This document shows, piece by piece, positions 13,020 through 25,546 of a stretch of 64,000 bases of DNA. The notes beneath the pieces are model-generated. The model was not told the DNA's origin and searched no databases. It saw nothing but the letters and a program-made list of their open reading frames with translations. The translations under genes and the position numbers were made by a program. Numbering within the stretch: the stretch's first letter is position 1; every line of letters starts with the position of its first letter. Origin of the DNA: Isoetes taiwanensis. Its lineage: Eukaryota > Streptophyta > Lycopodiopsida > Isoetales > Isoetaceae. The stretch lies in NCBI GenBank assembly GCA_021234155.1, contig JAJEKV010000031.1:4480835-4544834 (forward strand). The letters are read 5' to 3'.

Positions 13020-14215
13020 ACGAAGATAGGCGAGGAACGAGAAGAGGGACTAACAAATGAAAGAAAAGGATATCATATTAGGAGGCGACAAATGCTCGCA
13101 AAACAAACGATGAATGAACGCCAACTTAAACAACAAGATGATGCTTCACGAAAGAGACAATTACGAGCTAAAGCCCATGCAATGGAAACTAATGAAGAAC
13201 GATCCCATAGGCTAAAGAAGTGTGCAGAAGAAGAATCAATATAATGACTTAGGATAAGAAAGAAACTGAAGAACAACAAGGGATAAGATTACGATAACAA
13301 ATATGTCAGAAACAGAATGGCAGAGAAAATCCCTCGACTTACAAAATAGGTAGGACAAATATTGGACCATTGCATGTGCATTATCATCATTTTGAAGAAC
13401 TGAACCAACAATGTATATTATGTGATGCAGTTAAATTTAAGGACGATGGCACTAAATGTTGTGGAAAAGGAAAGGTACATCCTTCTCCACTACAACAAAT
13501 ACCAAAAATATATGATTTTACAACTGGTCGATGTAAAATCGCTTGCAGTTCAAGACAATACTAATGTAACACGCGTACCAGCATTTGCATCATTTGGAGC
13601 CATAGAGCAAATTTAATAATTCGAGGCCCATATTGTTTCCAGATCCATGAACAAGTGTACCATAGAATAAGTACGTGCCAGTAACCTAAACCTAGTGGAG
13701 AAACCAGCATGCCCAATTATAAGCATTTTAGACATAGCAGCCAGCACAAACAAGAAAACCCACAAAATGCGATTGTAACCTGAAACTATTAAACACTGAT
13801 CAAGAATTGGAAAAAAATCAATCCATTTGCGTAAGCTCTAAAATGATAAAGGAAGCCTTTAAGAGGATGCTCAATTGTGGTTTAAACTCAAATATAGCCA
13901 AGCCTTTCACTCTAGCGTCAGATGATCAAGCCGTATCCCAACTCGAAGCTTAAGAAGATTATGCATTTTATGCCTGCATTATTCTATTAAGGCTCGGCCT
14001 CTCAGGAAAGCTTGAGATAGAATTTGCTAAGGCCTACTTATTGTTCTTTGTCGTTCTTCAAACAAACATTTGATCTTTGAGACGACTAGTGTTGTCTTAT
14101 GTATATTGTGGTCCCACCAAGGATCATTTAAGATTTTAATCCAAACAAGTGTAGTTGTATTTCTGCCTTTGGCTGGACCTTTAATAAAGTTTGACGCCCT
14201 TCCAAAAAATGAATG
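13020..14215 (+). pseudogene. Helitron transposon protein, N-terminal fragment, decayed
   Basis: Helitrons encode a large Rep/helicase protein for rolling-circle transposition. This relic shows only the region upstream of the HUH Rep domain. In order: a basic heptad-like stretch (13060-13250, RKRQLRAKAHAMETNEERS), typical of the leader of these proteins; a cysteine motif CILCDAVKF...KCCGKGKVHPSPL at about 13418-13500; then FASFGA (about 13584), CFQIHEQVYHRIS (about 13635) and NPFA (about 13823). The order and spacing match the Helitron-like N-terminal family. There are at least four frame changes and several stops. No Rep HUH motif, helicase Walker boxes or Helitron 3' hairpin is visible nearby. 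A second copy of the same fragment lies at 27850-28692 on the minus strand. Confidence 0.75.
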
Positions 14216-14299
14216 GCCTGTAACTCCCCACGGGATCACTGAGCGCGGGTTCAAACCTAAGCTCCGCCTCTATTGTGCCTATCATGTTCTACTTCCTTG

Positions 14300-15260
14300 A
14301 GTGCGATAATCTAAGATGATGCCGGCCAGATAATCGCCACGTGCATACGAGGGCTGCACCCCTTTGTGCCAAAGTAAACCTGCGGATGCCTTCGGTGGGG
14401 ATATCGGCCTTTAAAGATAGAAAGCGCCCAGGTGGATCGTGGATCGCGGGAAGGGCGGTATAGTCAGAGAAGGAACAAAGATCCGTGAATTTCCGCTAGC
14501 AGCATACGCTACCGAGGCCGTGATGGCGCCGACAATCATCTACAACGGAAGGAGCGAAGCTACTTAAGAAGCTAAGGTAAGAGAAGGAGCCGCCATGTAC
14601 AATTTCGAAGGTAGCTTGCCCCTTTGTCCCCGCCTATTTTGGTTCAAGTGTTGCAAGTGTTGCAAGTGTTGCGTGGCTGCAGGAGCTGTTTGACAGGGTG
14701 ATGAACATGTTGAAGAGGTTCTGGTACTACGGTGAACTCCCTACAGAATTGGGAGGAAGTGACACGCATGGGTCAAGGGTGTGCTTCCTCGCCAAAACAA
14801 ATTTTGTACGGGAAGATCATACGTCCGCGGATGTGGCGCTTTTCACAAGGTTGTCAAGGTTGTGGCGCAAGGGTTCGTAGATAGGCTATATCAATTGAGG
14901 CAAACAAAGACTTATCGTGATAAGCTAGATGATTGAATTGTGGATGTTAATAATCGTTGGAGGTATCTTCTTTTAATCGAAGTCTTATATACTTATACTA
15001 CCATGTCGATATAGTCTCTCTTTTAGATGTCTAATGTTCATGCTTCAACACCCGGTTCCCTCATAGATTTCTTTTATAGTGTTACCGATTGAACAGGATG
15101 TTACATGACCGCTGAGGTATCTTCTTTAATCGAGTCTTATATACTTTATACCACCATGTCATATAGTCTCCTCGCCGCCCACGTTTATGCCTACCATTCT
15201 TTCTAGCCGCTATTCCCTGCTAGGAGCCGTTTCTTCTTTCATCCTTTCTTTCACGTTTTC
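14300..15260. other. Unassigned sequence with small duplications
   Basis: 14300-14900 is GC-rich with no recognised product. A threefold 10-bp repeat (AAGTGTTGC) sits at 14645-14673. A phrase of about 60 bp (GGTATCTTCTTT...ATCGA, TCTTATATACTT, CCATGTC, ATATAGTCTC) occurs near 14962 and again near 15116. It marks a direct duplication with a period of about 155 bp. No gene is supported. Confidence 0.45.
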
Positions 15261-15836
15261 TTCTAAAAATAGTGTCCATTTTTATATGCATGGCATGTCC
15301 ACTTTTGTCGGTTTGGATTTGTAGCTTTTACATTTTGGCTTCCATTTTTTGACGTATTTTTCTCGACGATATATAATGTAATACCGAGTGTTTTGTCAAG
15401 ATCCTGGGCCCCGGGTTTTTGCATTCATGTGATGTGTGTAGACAGAATTTATCCACATTTGCTTCCTTGCTGGATGTCACCGATTTATTGACATCTCTAC
15501 GAAATACGCGGATAATGGATGAGGAGTAGCACACGCAAGGATGGTACTCGACTCTTCATGGAGGAACTGCAAATGGAATGCACCTAAGACAAAGTCAAGG
15601 CCTATCGTTCTGCAAAACCGGCTTAGTCAGCATAACGATGGGCTTATAGGCCGCTGTATAGTTGTGCTTGGTCTTATAAGCTGACTATGGGCCATTTTTA
15701 TGGTTGTACTTGCTCTATGGGCAATTCTCATATATGGAGAGGATGACACCTTTAATAAATTTTAGACGCATCGCTTTCAAATTTTTATAATGAGGCATAT
15801 GTATAGTTTGACTTTGCACATGAATGTGAATTTCTT

Positions 15837-15991
15837 AATTTGTTGTAGAATGGACATAGACATAGAATAAGTTGGTTTTATTGTTCCATGATTGAAATGA
15901 CAATGCAACATGAATAATTTGTTGTAGAATGGACATAGACACAGAATAAGTCGGTTTATTGTTCCATGATTGAAACGGGTATGCAACATGA
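15837..15991. repeat. 79-bp tandem duplication
   Basis: Two adjacent copies start at 15837 and 15916 with AATTTGTTGTAGAATGGACA and end with GCAACATGAA. They are about 93% identical by eye, which makes this one of the youngest duplications in the window. Confidence 0.85.
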
Positions 15992-16439
15992 AAGAAGTTG
16001 TGGATAAGGAGTGATAACGGTAGATGGATCATAATTCATCTTAAAAGATTCCATCTGTTTAACCATTAGTAAGTGGTCAACCAATGCTTGCTCTGTTTTT
16101 TGCTGCTGAACTCTCCGGACCAAGGTAAAGAAGATAGAGTTAGGCCCGAGGCTCAAACGTTGAGCCACAGCACTCCAAATTTTGCTAAGGAAATAAGAGT
16201 CAGCTTAAGGAGTAGGGATGAATGATGAATGGTTTCCTTGAGAAGGGGTTTACGTATTAATCAACAAATTGGAAAGGTAATGCCTAGCAGTTTTAATGTA
16301 TCGATTTTGAATTGGCAGCATAGTAGTCCGACTAGATCACCAGATGTTATAAGAAGGAAAAGAATTCACATATCGAGCATGACTATGAAGAAGATGTCAG
16401 TCACTCCGACATAATTCAAATGGTATGTAACTTTAGACT

Positions 16440-17235
16440 CTTTACTATAAAGCAAGGTTACCTAAATTATCTTGAAAAAAATCTCTACTCCCTCAAGTAC
16501 TTGTAAATCACCAAACCTAATTTACAAATCACCACTACCACCCAAACCCAACCACATGTTGTTTCCTTTTCGTCTTTTTTAGTTAAAAAAAACAACACCC
16601 CAAAAACTACGCGGTCATAAGCATATTTGTCCCGGATTTGCTGTAAACAACGTAGTTTTTAGTCAAACTTTATATCGCGGTAGTTTTTTTAGAAAACTCT
16701 CTACGGTAGAATTTCTCATTAAACATTCACACGTAGGAATTCACATGTGTTCTCACACGCTGTTTTTGAAAGTAGCTGTAGTTTCGTGTTGTTATGGAAA
16801 ACAATACATGTGGTTGTTAATAAAACCCTAAAAAAGTCCACATGTTGTTTTAAACCGTTGTTTCAAAACTAACAAAATTACATAGAGAATTTTGTCCCGA
16901 CTTTGCTAGAAACTACATGTAGTTGTTCTATTTTTTTCTATATTGTTTTCAATGGTTTCCCAAAAATGATATGTGGTTTTAAGAAAAAAATGTGGTTATT
17001 CAAAATAGTGCCGCTTTTTAGAATTGTTTTACATAAACCATATATAGTTTTATAGAAATAACACTTTCAGTGTAGTTATAAAAAATTAACACGCCATTTC
17101 TTAAAAGTAGTGGTTGTTTCAATGCGGTTGTTTCGGCAGTAAAATAAAAACCCATAAGATTTTAAAATTGGATTAAAGAACGCGCTTTTACCATTTAAAT
17201 AATATTGGCAAAAAGCACCATATTGTTATGCCAAT
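16440..17235. other. AT-rich low-complexity block with scattered repeated phrases
   Basis: Words such as ACATGTTGTTT, TTGTCCCG(G/A)(A/C)TTTGCT, AACTAC and GTAGTTTTT recur. For example the TTTGTCCCG phrase occurs at about 16627 and 16890. No coding content is seen. It may be an old non-autonomous element that diverged internally, but I see no clear terminal inverted repeats. Confidence 0.35.
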
Positions 17236-17239
17236 TTGA

Positions 17240-18100
17240 TGAACCTAGTACAAAAATAGGTTAAGGATAGTCTTAACTGCTCGTGGATCCCGAGGTAAAA
17301 CATCGCCTCCCAGATCACCTGTGGCTCGGGACGGTTCGCTTTCAGACCCCCGCTTCACCAGACTGAACACACGCGCGGAGGGGGTCCTCAGACTGGCCAA
17401 TTCACCACGCTGGACATTAATCCGGGCTGGCCCGGTATTCTCGGCCTCGACACTAACACTGATCCCGCCTTCCTGAATCACTAACACTGATCCACCGGAT
17501 CCTTTCATGCCAAATACAACCGCTACCGAGACGCCGGGTGTGGATCCTCCTCCTCGATCGCCATCGCTGGCCGAGACGGCCACCCGATATACGCCACCTT
17601 ATCCCGGGCCTTGACAATACCATTGCCGACATCGGGCGACATCGTGGGACCCGGAAAGTCGCCGCTCTCCCGGATCCCCTTGATAGGACTCTAGCCATAA
17701 CCGCGCTTCCCGATATCGCCTTTCGCAGACCTCTCCGATTTGCCGATACCCCTGGCCGTGGATTACTTCCTCCGGATCACCTCCACATAGGTCGACATCG
17801 GCGATCCGACATCGGGCCGCCAAGTATCCTCACTGATCACCACCGGTATCGAGCATCGGGCCGATCCGATATCGGGCCAAGTATCCCCGCCTGTGATCAC
17901 CTTACACCGTGGCCATGGGACTGCTGATGCCCGCCGGGTTCGATTCCTCGGCGTGATTTCCTCCTCCGATCATTACCCACCGCCAGCATCTTCCTCCCGG
18001 ATCCCCTAATACTTTATGCGAAATCGATTTGGCGGTCACAGGAATCACCGTGCACGGCTTTAAACATGCCAGCCCATGCACGACCAAACTAATGAGATCT
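17240..18100. repeat. GC-rich GATC/CCGATATCGG-rich block
   Basis: This island is abruptly GC-rich between AT-rich flanks. GGATC, GATCACC, CCGA(C/T)ATCGGGC and related words recur many times, with short inverted repeats. It shares the GATCACC/GGTGATC vocabulary of the satellite at 21385-21845, so it may be an expanded GC part of that family. A 129-codon plus-strand frame (17538-17927) and a 112-codon minus-strand frame (17245-17583) exist only because GC-rich repeats lack stops. I do not call them genes. Confidence 0.5.
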
Positions 18101-18624
18101 CGGCATTAACTTCTGATGTCGTAGACCACCCTCCGATCCTACATTTGTCTTCCGTAATTTCCTCTCAAGGCCATGATGCACAGACGGATGTTCAAGCAGC
18201 CCCCGCGCCTATGGACGCTTGGGGCCGGAGGAGAAGATATACGTGTATTTATCTGCCTAAGATTATTTTAGGAGGTAAGAACGTGATATCCGAAAGCTCC
18301 CCTTCGCCTTCCTAGCCAGCGCTGAAATACATGTGAAGTCACCCCTATCGAGATTTCTCGCTGACCATTAACAACCTACACTCTGTTTCCGACACCAAGT
18401 TCCTTCCGCACGTGGAGGTGGAGAAATGCTTGTGTGGACCTGCTACTTTCCAACAAACCGGTTGAAGACTTCATTCTGGAGAGCAAAGAAATTGTGTGGC
18501 ACCGCAGCCTTCTACTTAAGGAGTTCCAACCTCGGTGAGGGTGCTAAAGAGGCCAACCAGTGGATTCTTATTCGACTACGAAAAGGTATGCATTTCTAAA
18601 ACCCTATCCCCAGTTTACTACCGC

Positions 18625-18730
18625 TATTGTTGTTGTTGTTGTTGTTGTTGCTGTTTCGTTGTTGTTGTTGCTGTTGTTGTTGTTGTTGTTGCTGTTGTTG
18701 TTGTTGTTGCTGTTGTTGTTGTTGTTGTTC
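18625..18730. repeat. (TTG)n microsatellite
   Basis: About 35 triplets, almost all TTG with regular CTG or TTC interruptions. It creates a poly-Cys/Val open frame on the plus strand that is an artefact of the repeat. Confidence 0.97.
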
Positions 18731-19429
18731 TCAGAGTAGAAAAACATTGCAGTAAGTATATTTAATTCTTAGATGTGCATGTACCACTTTCAGGCAATCT
18801 ACTCTTTGAACACCTCAAAATAGGTATTGAAAGTACATGGTCCCTGTGACAAGACTTTAAACACTCACTTTCGGTTGCCGATGGATCACGCCAACTGCAC
18901 ACGCAGAAAAGAGTTGAGAGGGGTGAGAGTGTATGAGGGGCTGCCAATGCCATTTTACCATTAGGCAACTTTACCTTCCGCCGAATGCCCAAGTTACTTA
19001 TTATGGGTTTGAGCATAGAAATTCCAAGGCAGCCTTTGCCATGGTAAATTTGTTGACGTAGAAAGGTACTCCGATTCAAGCTAGCACCATGGATCTCTGT
19101 GAATTGAGGGAATGGGTTAGAGAAAAGCTCGCCCATTGGCACACCCTACCTAAGTGTTAAGAATCAGAGGGAGATTTAAACCGATGTGCATGGCAAGGAT
19201 AGTATGTAGGGATGATATGCTGAAGATCCGGATGTTTATAAACATTGAGAAGAGTGTTGTTAGAAACACTTGGAAGCTGTTAATGAAGACTCCTTCCTAC
19301 CAGCATCATCAACATGTGGGTGCAAATAACATCTTGAGTCCAGATTCTTGTATGAACATGGTGACATCGCCCAATCGAGTGCGATGACCTAATCCAAAGA
19401 GGCAACGCTGAAGTTTGGAAAGAATACAT

Positions 19430-20770
19430 TTGCATGGATGCAACCTCAAACTATCGACAAGAGGTACACCACTTTGTGTTCATTTCATCTAGATTCTTTC
19501 CATAGTCCATTTTAAAAATGGCCATAGCATTTTAACTTCTAGATCCAATGAGAGCCATTGGTTTCTGTCATCCGTGCACTATCTATTTACACCATTGCCT
19601 TCGATGACCATTGTACTGGCTTCTGGCTTACTGGGCGCATAAGGGCCATAACCAATTCTCAAAAATCCAGGGCTATAACTAAGTGGTTGAAAGCACTAGC
19701 GATCTTATTGTGCCCGATGATCCGATTGCACTCCTTCTGCATCATTACCGACGCATAGCCGATGTCAAACTGGCTACGCAAAAAACGTAAGCAATGCCCG
19801 GCACTTGTCTCTTCCCCTTCTTACACTTCTCTTGCATACTTTCTAACACTCAACACTATGTGCGACATTGTGCAACTGTAGGTTTTCCCAAACGCGGCCC
19901 CTCGCGTAGTAAACATAATTTGGCATGTGAGAAGAGCCTGGATTAAGTGGCTAAGAAAAAAAATGTAAGGAGTAAGGTGCATAGAAAATGAAATGTTCAA
20001 GGAGCTAGGGAATATAATGTACAAGACAAGAGGGTCCCGTAGGGGACAATGAGTATGGTCATGAGCAATGTGGAAGCCGCTAGGAAAAGAGGCTATCAAG
20101 AGATTGAAGAGTTGGTGAGGAAGCATCCCCAATAACTCAAATTGTCTACCATAAGGAGTAAGGAGTGGACTAAGAACATCCTCAGGAATGGGTATTGGCT
20201 ACAAGAATGTACATGCACCCAATCAAGAGACCAATGATGCCATAGAGGCGCATGTCAGCTCTTTGGTTATACCAGGCATATGTAAACGCGGCACTTGAGG
20301 CCGAGAATTGACCGCTGTTCTACATTCCACTAACAATGTGGGAGACACACATGGCTTAGCATGAGGTAACATTTGGCATACCACTACCCAGTCTAATTTA
20401 CCTTTGCATATTTTACTCCTGGTAAATGATTCTGATATATACTAAGTGTTCCAGTCTATGAAGGAACATGGATTTGTAGTAAACACCTCACAGAAATTAG
20501 TAGAGTGCGCCTATTGGGAGGCCGGACATTGCCACCTAACAAGTTATATCACCAACTTCGGAGGAGGGCGAAAATAAGTGCAAACCGAAAGACTTTGACA
20601 GGCCCATATTTTGTTGGCCGAGCACACAAGAATTAGCATGTTGTGATTGCCCTCGGGGAGCCAAGGGTAATCTATGTAAGCACGTAAAAGTTATGCAAAT
20701 GCTTGGTACCATAGTGGATCAAGACTTTACTGTGTGTTGGGTTCCTAATATGAGACAATAGGTGGGGGCA
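19430..20770 (+). pseudogene. MULE-type transposase with SWIM zinc finger, decayed
   Basis: Recognisable pieces of a plant Mutator-like transposase (FAR1-related MULE family) lie in order. FDDHCTGFWLTG and ITKWLKAL (about 19595-19700) match the catalytic-core region. VFPNAAPRVV followed by WHVRRAWIKWLRKK (19882-19962) matches the conserved tryptophan/histidine block. EMFKELGNIMYKTRG follows (about 19993). IEAHVSSLV (about 20240) corresponds to the ANQETNxxIE block. The SWIM finger is ACCDCPRGAKGNLCKHVKVM (20636-20700), with the CxCx8CxH ligands (20642, 20648, 20675, 20681) intact. The pieces fall in different frames with many stops. No terminal inverted repeats were found. Sequence from 19150 may contain more diverged N-terminal parts. 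Confidence 0.75.
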
Positions 20771-20779
20771 TGGACCACC

Positions 20780-21235
20780 GGGCTTCTAAGCAATGGCCAT
20801 GCAAGAGAGCTGGAGACCAGGATCCAGGTGCTTGAGGTAGTAATGCTTTAGGGGAAGAGTCTCCCTGCAAACAAGCAAATTAAGTGGACTTGAAGAAGAC
20901 CTGCATCCTTGAGGAGGTAATTATGCAGAGTGATGTCTAGGGCTCAAAAAAGATCCTAACATTTTAGTTGCAACCGATTCTCTCATGAGGCAGCTCGACT
21001 TTAGACTTGAGAAGATGGATCAAGCATAGTCGCTAATTCAATCTATCAAGTCTACCCAGTTTACCTTTGGAGGTCAATTGTGGTACTAGTTTACGCCAGC
21101 TTTGATAGAACTTGGAAAACAAAGGGTGAAGAAGCTGTGAAGAGCTGGAAGGAAGTTGAGATGGAGGTTTCCCCGGCACCATGATTTCCAAATTTTAGAC
21201 TTGGAACATGACTTTCGTGAATCCTTGTATATATA
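20780..21235. other. Tail of the MULE relic / unassigned
   Basis: Broken frames that read like a transposase C-terminal tail (VGAWTTGLLSNGHARELETR) follow the SWIM finger to about 20850. Beyond that I see nothing assignable. Confidence 0.35.
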
Positions 21236-21239
21236 TATC

Positions 21240-21365
21240 TCAATCTTTGAATGCCTACTAAAATGTAATGTAAATGGTAAAGTGTGTAATGTAATGGTAA
21301 ACCAGAATGGTAATGTAATGGTAGAGGTAAAGTTGGGTGTAATGGTAAATGTAATGGCAATGTAA
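21240..21365. repeat. TAATGTAATGG minisatellite
   Basis: Irregular repetition of TAATG, TAATGG and GGTAAA words over about 125 bp, for example GTAATGTAATGGTAA. Frames on both strands are open only because of this composition. Confidence 0.7.
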
Positions 21366-21384
21366 TAAGCGAATATCGCATCCC

Positions 21385-21845
21385 GTGACCTGATCAATGT
21401 GGTGAACCCCACCTCCGATCACCAGCAGCTACTGGATTTATTTTTTATTTTTTGCCTATAAGGTACAATGTCACCGGTTCTAAGGTTATCAATTTATTCC
21501 TCGGTCTTCATGACCGGGTGATCCTGTGAGGATCTGATTAATGGTGGTGATCCCACCTCCGGATCACCAACAACTACCTGCTCTTTTTAATTTTTCCTCT
21601 AAGGTACTATGGTTCCTGAGGGTTAATAATTTTTTCCTCCCCGCGACGGCGGATCTTGGAGATGGGATCACGTGTGGTGATCCCCACCTCCGATCACCAA
21701 GAAAGGACGGATTTATTTTTATTTTTGCCTATAAGGTACAATGGTCCTAAGGTTATCATCGATCTCTGTTCAGCGATTGGTGATCCTCGCGAGGATCTGG
21801 ATCACGGTGATCCCCACCGATCACCAAAGAAAGCTACCTGGATTT
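21385..21845. repeat. 130-144-bp satellite with GATC hairpins (about four units)
   Basis: Units begin near 21400, 21544, 21672 and 21802. Each has GGTGATC(C)CCACC then GATCACC, which can pair as a hairpin. Then come GGATTTATTTTT, TTGCCTATAAGGTACAATG, TCTAAGGTTATCAATTTATTC and a GC-rich GGTGATCC..GAGGATCTG closing part. Period varies from 128 to 144 bp. Two more diverged units lie at 24245-24425. Confidence 0.8.
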
Positions 21846-21849
21846 ATTT

Positions 21850-24240
21850 TACTGTATTAGTGTCAAGTACGGGCATAGTTGGAGCCCGTAAATGTTTTAT
21901 GTCATGGAGGTTTCATATTAAAGTTGAAGGCCACAATAAAGATACACCTTGGGCACATGGCCTTGTCTCTTCATAATACAAATGCGAATCAATAATCATC
22001 AATTATTAAGTGATTCTACACGTATTTTCAATGAGGATTGGTGACTCATTTGATAAAACAATATGTGAATTTGTAGTTGGTTTCTAGGTTTCCACTTTTT
22101 AATAAAGATAAGTACATCTAGGCAAATGAGGCATTCAAGCATTAGGGAAAATTTGATGGTAATCTATGTTCCAATGATTCATGTGCATTTTAAGTTCCAA
22201 CAGGTCCAACTTTCCTTAGAAGATAGCTTGTCTCAACAACTTTGTTTATCCAGCCTTTCTAAATAATAATTGAAATCAAAGGACTTCATGTATGCTTAAA
22301 TGGCAAAGGACATTCGACATTTGTCCCCATTTGATCCTTGATCTGGAAAAATGCAAAACATGTGCAAAATTAACGTCAATCCTTAAAGAACGTAGTATAC
22401 CTTCTAGAATTTGATGTAGCCTTGTTTTTATTGAATCGCATTGTACGTAACAATTTGTTTGCAACCATTTTATAGCATTCATTTTGGAACAAGCTTACAA
22501 AATTATAATTCACAATTATAATTTCATTTTATTAATTATTATAATTACTCACATGCTTTATAATGTATTCAATGTCTGACCCACTGGCGACTCTCCCAAT
22601 ATTTTCCAACTTCTTTGGACTTTTAAAAGAAAACATCATCCCAAAGCAAAACTATGTGGCACGGCGTGCTTTCTTGTTTTTCACGTGAACAATACTATGA
22701 ACCCGGATAAAATATGCTATGTTAGACATGGTATGCCATATTAGAACCCGGATAAAATAAAGCTGTCCATCTTGCTTTCTAAAACTAAGTTGCATGGCAA
22801 TGCAAAACCTTTCCAGTGCAATCAATCTATGTGCCGGATGCTACATTACTTATGTACCCAAGTGTCTTGTCCATTGTAAAAAGCTAAAAGTAAGGCAAAC
22901 TACACCCGTATAGAGAGGAGAAAGGGCAAATCATGACACAAATGAAGCAAAGAAAAGGCTAGGCGACATTGGTAGGGGCTATGAATGAGAAAAAAAACCC
23001 TTTCGCGACACGGTACTAAAGAATATAGACCCCAATCTCAAGGTATTTTTGCATTGATGATCTTAAGAAGCAATCCTAAAAATTGTCCCTCATCTAGCGG
23101 AAGTTGTCATCAAATTCACGCGCAAATCTTGCATCAATTAACATCTACAATAGATCTAAATATCCAAGAAGAGGCAAGCAGGAAGGGAAGGGAAATTACG
23201 AGGGGCGTTTGGCGGTCATTTCTCGGGGAGGAAGCCCTTTGAAGCGGGGATGCTCAGCGAAGGATAGACACATATTCAAGATATACTTCTGAGAGTCGAA
23301 AAGCCATAGGTAGTAAAAAATGCAAGAAGCGATAGATCTAGGAGCAAACGCGGTAAAGATGGAGTCACTTTGAACAGGTTTGTGGCGAGATTATTGATAC
23401 GGTCCTGCATTGATAACCTGCTACCAAGCCCTTTGAGGAAGTCTTTGGCGATTATAACCTCCCTCATACTTCTGCGTCAAGTTCATTGAGCTTTATCGAG
23501 CTTTAGAGAAATCAATGACTTGCAATTTCTTCACAAAAGCATTGCCAAATGCGTCCATGTCAATTTGGAGCCACGACCCAATGAGAATTTTATCACTTCA
23601 ATTGCCGAATTATGCAGAATCATTAAACCATTCTCCATCCGGTCTTCAATCAAACTTTCTTCGAGGTATAGCTCCTTTAACCCTCTGCATCATAAAAGCT
23701 CAAAATTACTATGCATGGTAATATGTCCGGCAATGGCGCCAACAAAGAAGAAATGGGCCCGAAAGCTTTATACCCTCTGACAATGGGCGCTCACGACACG
23801 GACACCCTTGATGCGTAAATCGATTACCTTATCAATCTAAATACATGCAATGAGCTAGAAAATGTCGCGAGGAGCTATGGATGCTCGAGTCTTCATCAAT
23901 AGCCAGTGGCCGAAGAGATGAATGGATTGAAGAAGTGAGGATGAATAACAAATTGTATAGCCGCTGTGGTAATCTCCGAGAATCCATGGTAGGAAGACGA
24001 CCCACCCCAATCTTTAGAATGAAAGCAAAATCATAGGGCCTAGAGTTTTCCCTTAGGCGTCATTAGTATCATAGCCACAAAAGCGCCTGAGAACCCTATC
24101 GTCCAAACCCTTTTTTTTTTGCTTTTTAGCTAAAAGGCTTTTAGCGTGACATCATCTACAGTTGGGTAGATTAATGCAGACCCGTAGTTGCAGAGTAGCG
24201 ATGCACTACTTACACCAAAACATTATATATATAATATAAA
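21850..24240. other. Unassigned sequence
   Basis: No gene can be supported. Around 22680-22765 a phrase GAACCCGGATAAAATA occurs twice about 55 bp apart. At 24119-24146 a short inverted repeat, GCTTTTTAGC/GCTAAAAGG-like, surrounds a T run. Open frames between 22985 and 23780 are short and match nothing I know. Confidence 0.35.
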
Positions 24241-24244
24241 GGTA

Positions 24245-24425
24245 CTTTGCCTATAAATTTCTGTGGTTAAGGTTATCAATTTATTCCCGTCCAGCGTCTT
24301 ACGGTGATCGGGAGGCGGGATCGATAATTGAACCCACCTCAGGAATACCCGGCCAGTAGACCGGTTATTTTTTATTTTTTGCCTATAAGGTACAATGGTT
24401 CTAAGGTTATCAATTTATTCGTCGC
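24245..24425. repeat. Two further copies of the GATC-hairpin satellite
   Basis: TTGCCTATAA, GGTTATCAATTTATTC and a GGTGATCGGGAGGCGGGATC-like part occur twice, the second copy nearly identical to those at 21385-21845. They lie 2.4 kb from the main array. Confidence 0.75.
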
Positions 24426-25546
24426 GATCACAAAGGGGCATTGCCCAATAAGCAATATTACGCAAAAGAGCGGGGACAACTTAAATCATTCGGTATAATG
24501 GCAATAGTGAGAGGAAGATGGCACGGTCTACATAACAAAAACCTTGCCCGATATAAAGCTGAAACAGAAACCAGAGATGGGTATAGATAAAGAACATGTT
24601 GTAGGTGCGTTGAAGACTAAAGGCGTTGTTAAGCATGCAGTTCAAATTTAACAACACATTTAAATTTGAAGGAAGCTTGAATATGGCTTGAAAACCTGCA
24701 GCAGCTGCTTGTGTGAGCTTTGCGTAGAGACCTATTTGCACATTATTCCACGGGCCAAAGCCCGGTGCATAATACTACTTGCCAAATCGATACTTACAAT
24801 TGCTTAGATCTCCGACTACACCGCAAGCGGCTTGCAAATCCGCAGTAGGCTCAAGCGTACACCGTCGACTCAACATCTTTGGATTATGGAGGAAGCCCGT
24901 ATTTTTAGAAGAAGTCGCGAGATGAAGCGCTTCTAAATAAAACCTCGAGCTCCCCTGTCGAATCGAACTCCTGTGTCGAATCCTAATGAATCACGTGAAT
25001 CTCAACGTTAAATAAAATTATCGAATCTACGGCCGCTTTGGATGCAGAAGTGGTCCATTCATGCGTTATAATATAGGATGTTATTCCCCGAGCATGGATA
25101 TCCTTTAGGCACGTTCATGAGACAAAGATGTCGCACCCAACAGCTTATCAACATGTGCGATCAATTCAATGCCTTAACACCGCTTCTCTTACATTAACTC
25201 AATTCTGGGCATTTTTAAAACTTTCAAACTATAGTGCCCACTTGATTCTGGAACACTTTTCATGGTGGCGTATAAATATGTGCCTTTGAGAAACACATTT
25301 AATGTAAAAGCACCACCGGCCTTTTGTTTTGTCAGTTATCCATTTGGCATATATGACATTGATGTGTGATCCAGTGAGGGAATTTGCAAGGCACTCCGTA
25401 TATTTCAGAGGACAGGCGATAAAATTTTCTGATTTTCATGTCAAAAAAAATTCTAAAATTGAACTTTTCATGTGACGAGTAAAAATCAAGAATAAAAAAT
25501 TTAAACAAAAATAAGCAAACTATTGTATAATCCAACAAATTGTAAT

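Noticed and set aside
17538-17927. 129-codon frame rich in Arg, Pro and Asp
   Set aside because: It is produced by GC-rich GATC repeats, with an equally open frame on the other strand.
17895-17960. tRNA-like B box (GGGTTCGATTCC)
   Set aside because: No matching A box, acceptor stem or anticodon arm at the right distance; it sits in a GATC-rich repeat.
18535-18765. Frame with long Cys and Val runs
   Set aside because: It is translation of the TTG microsatellite.
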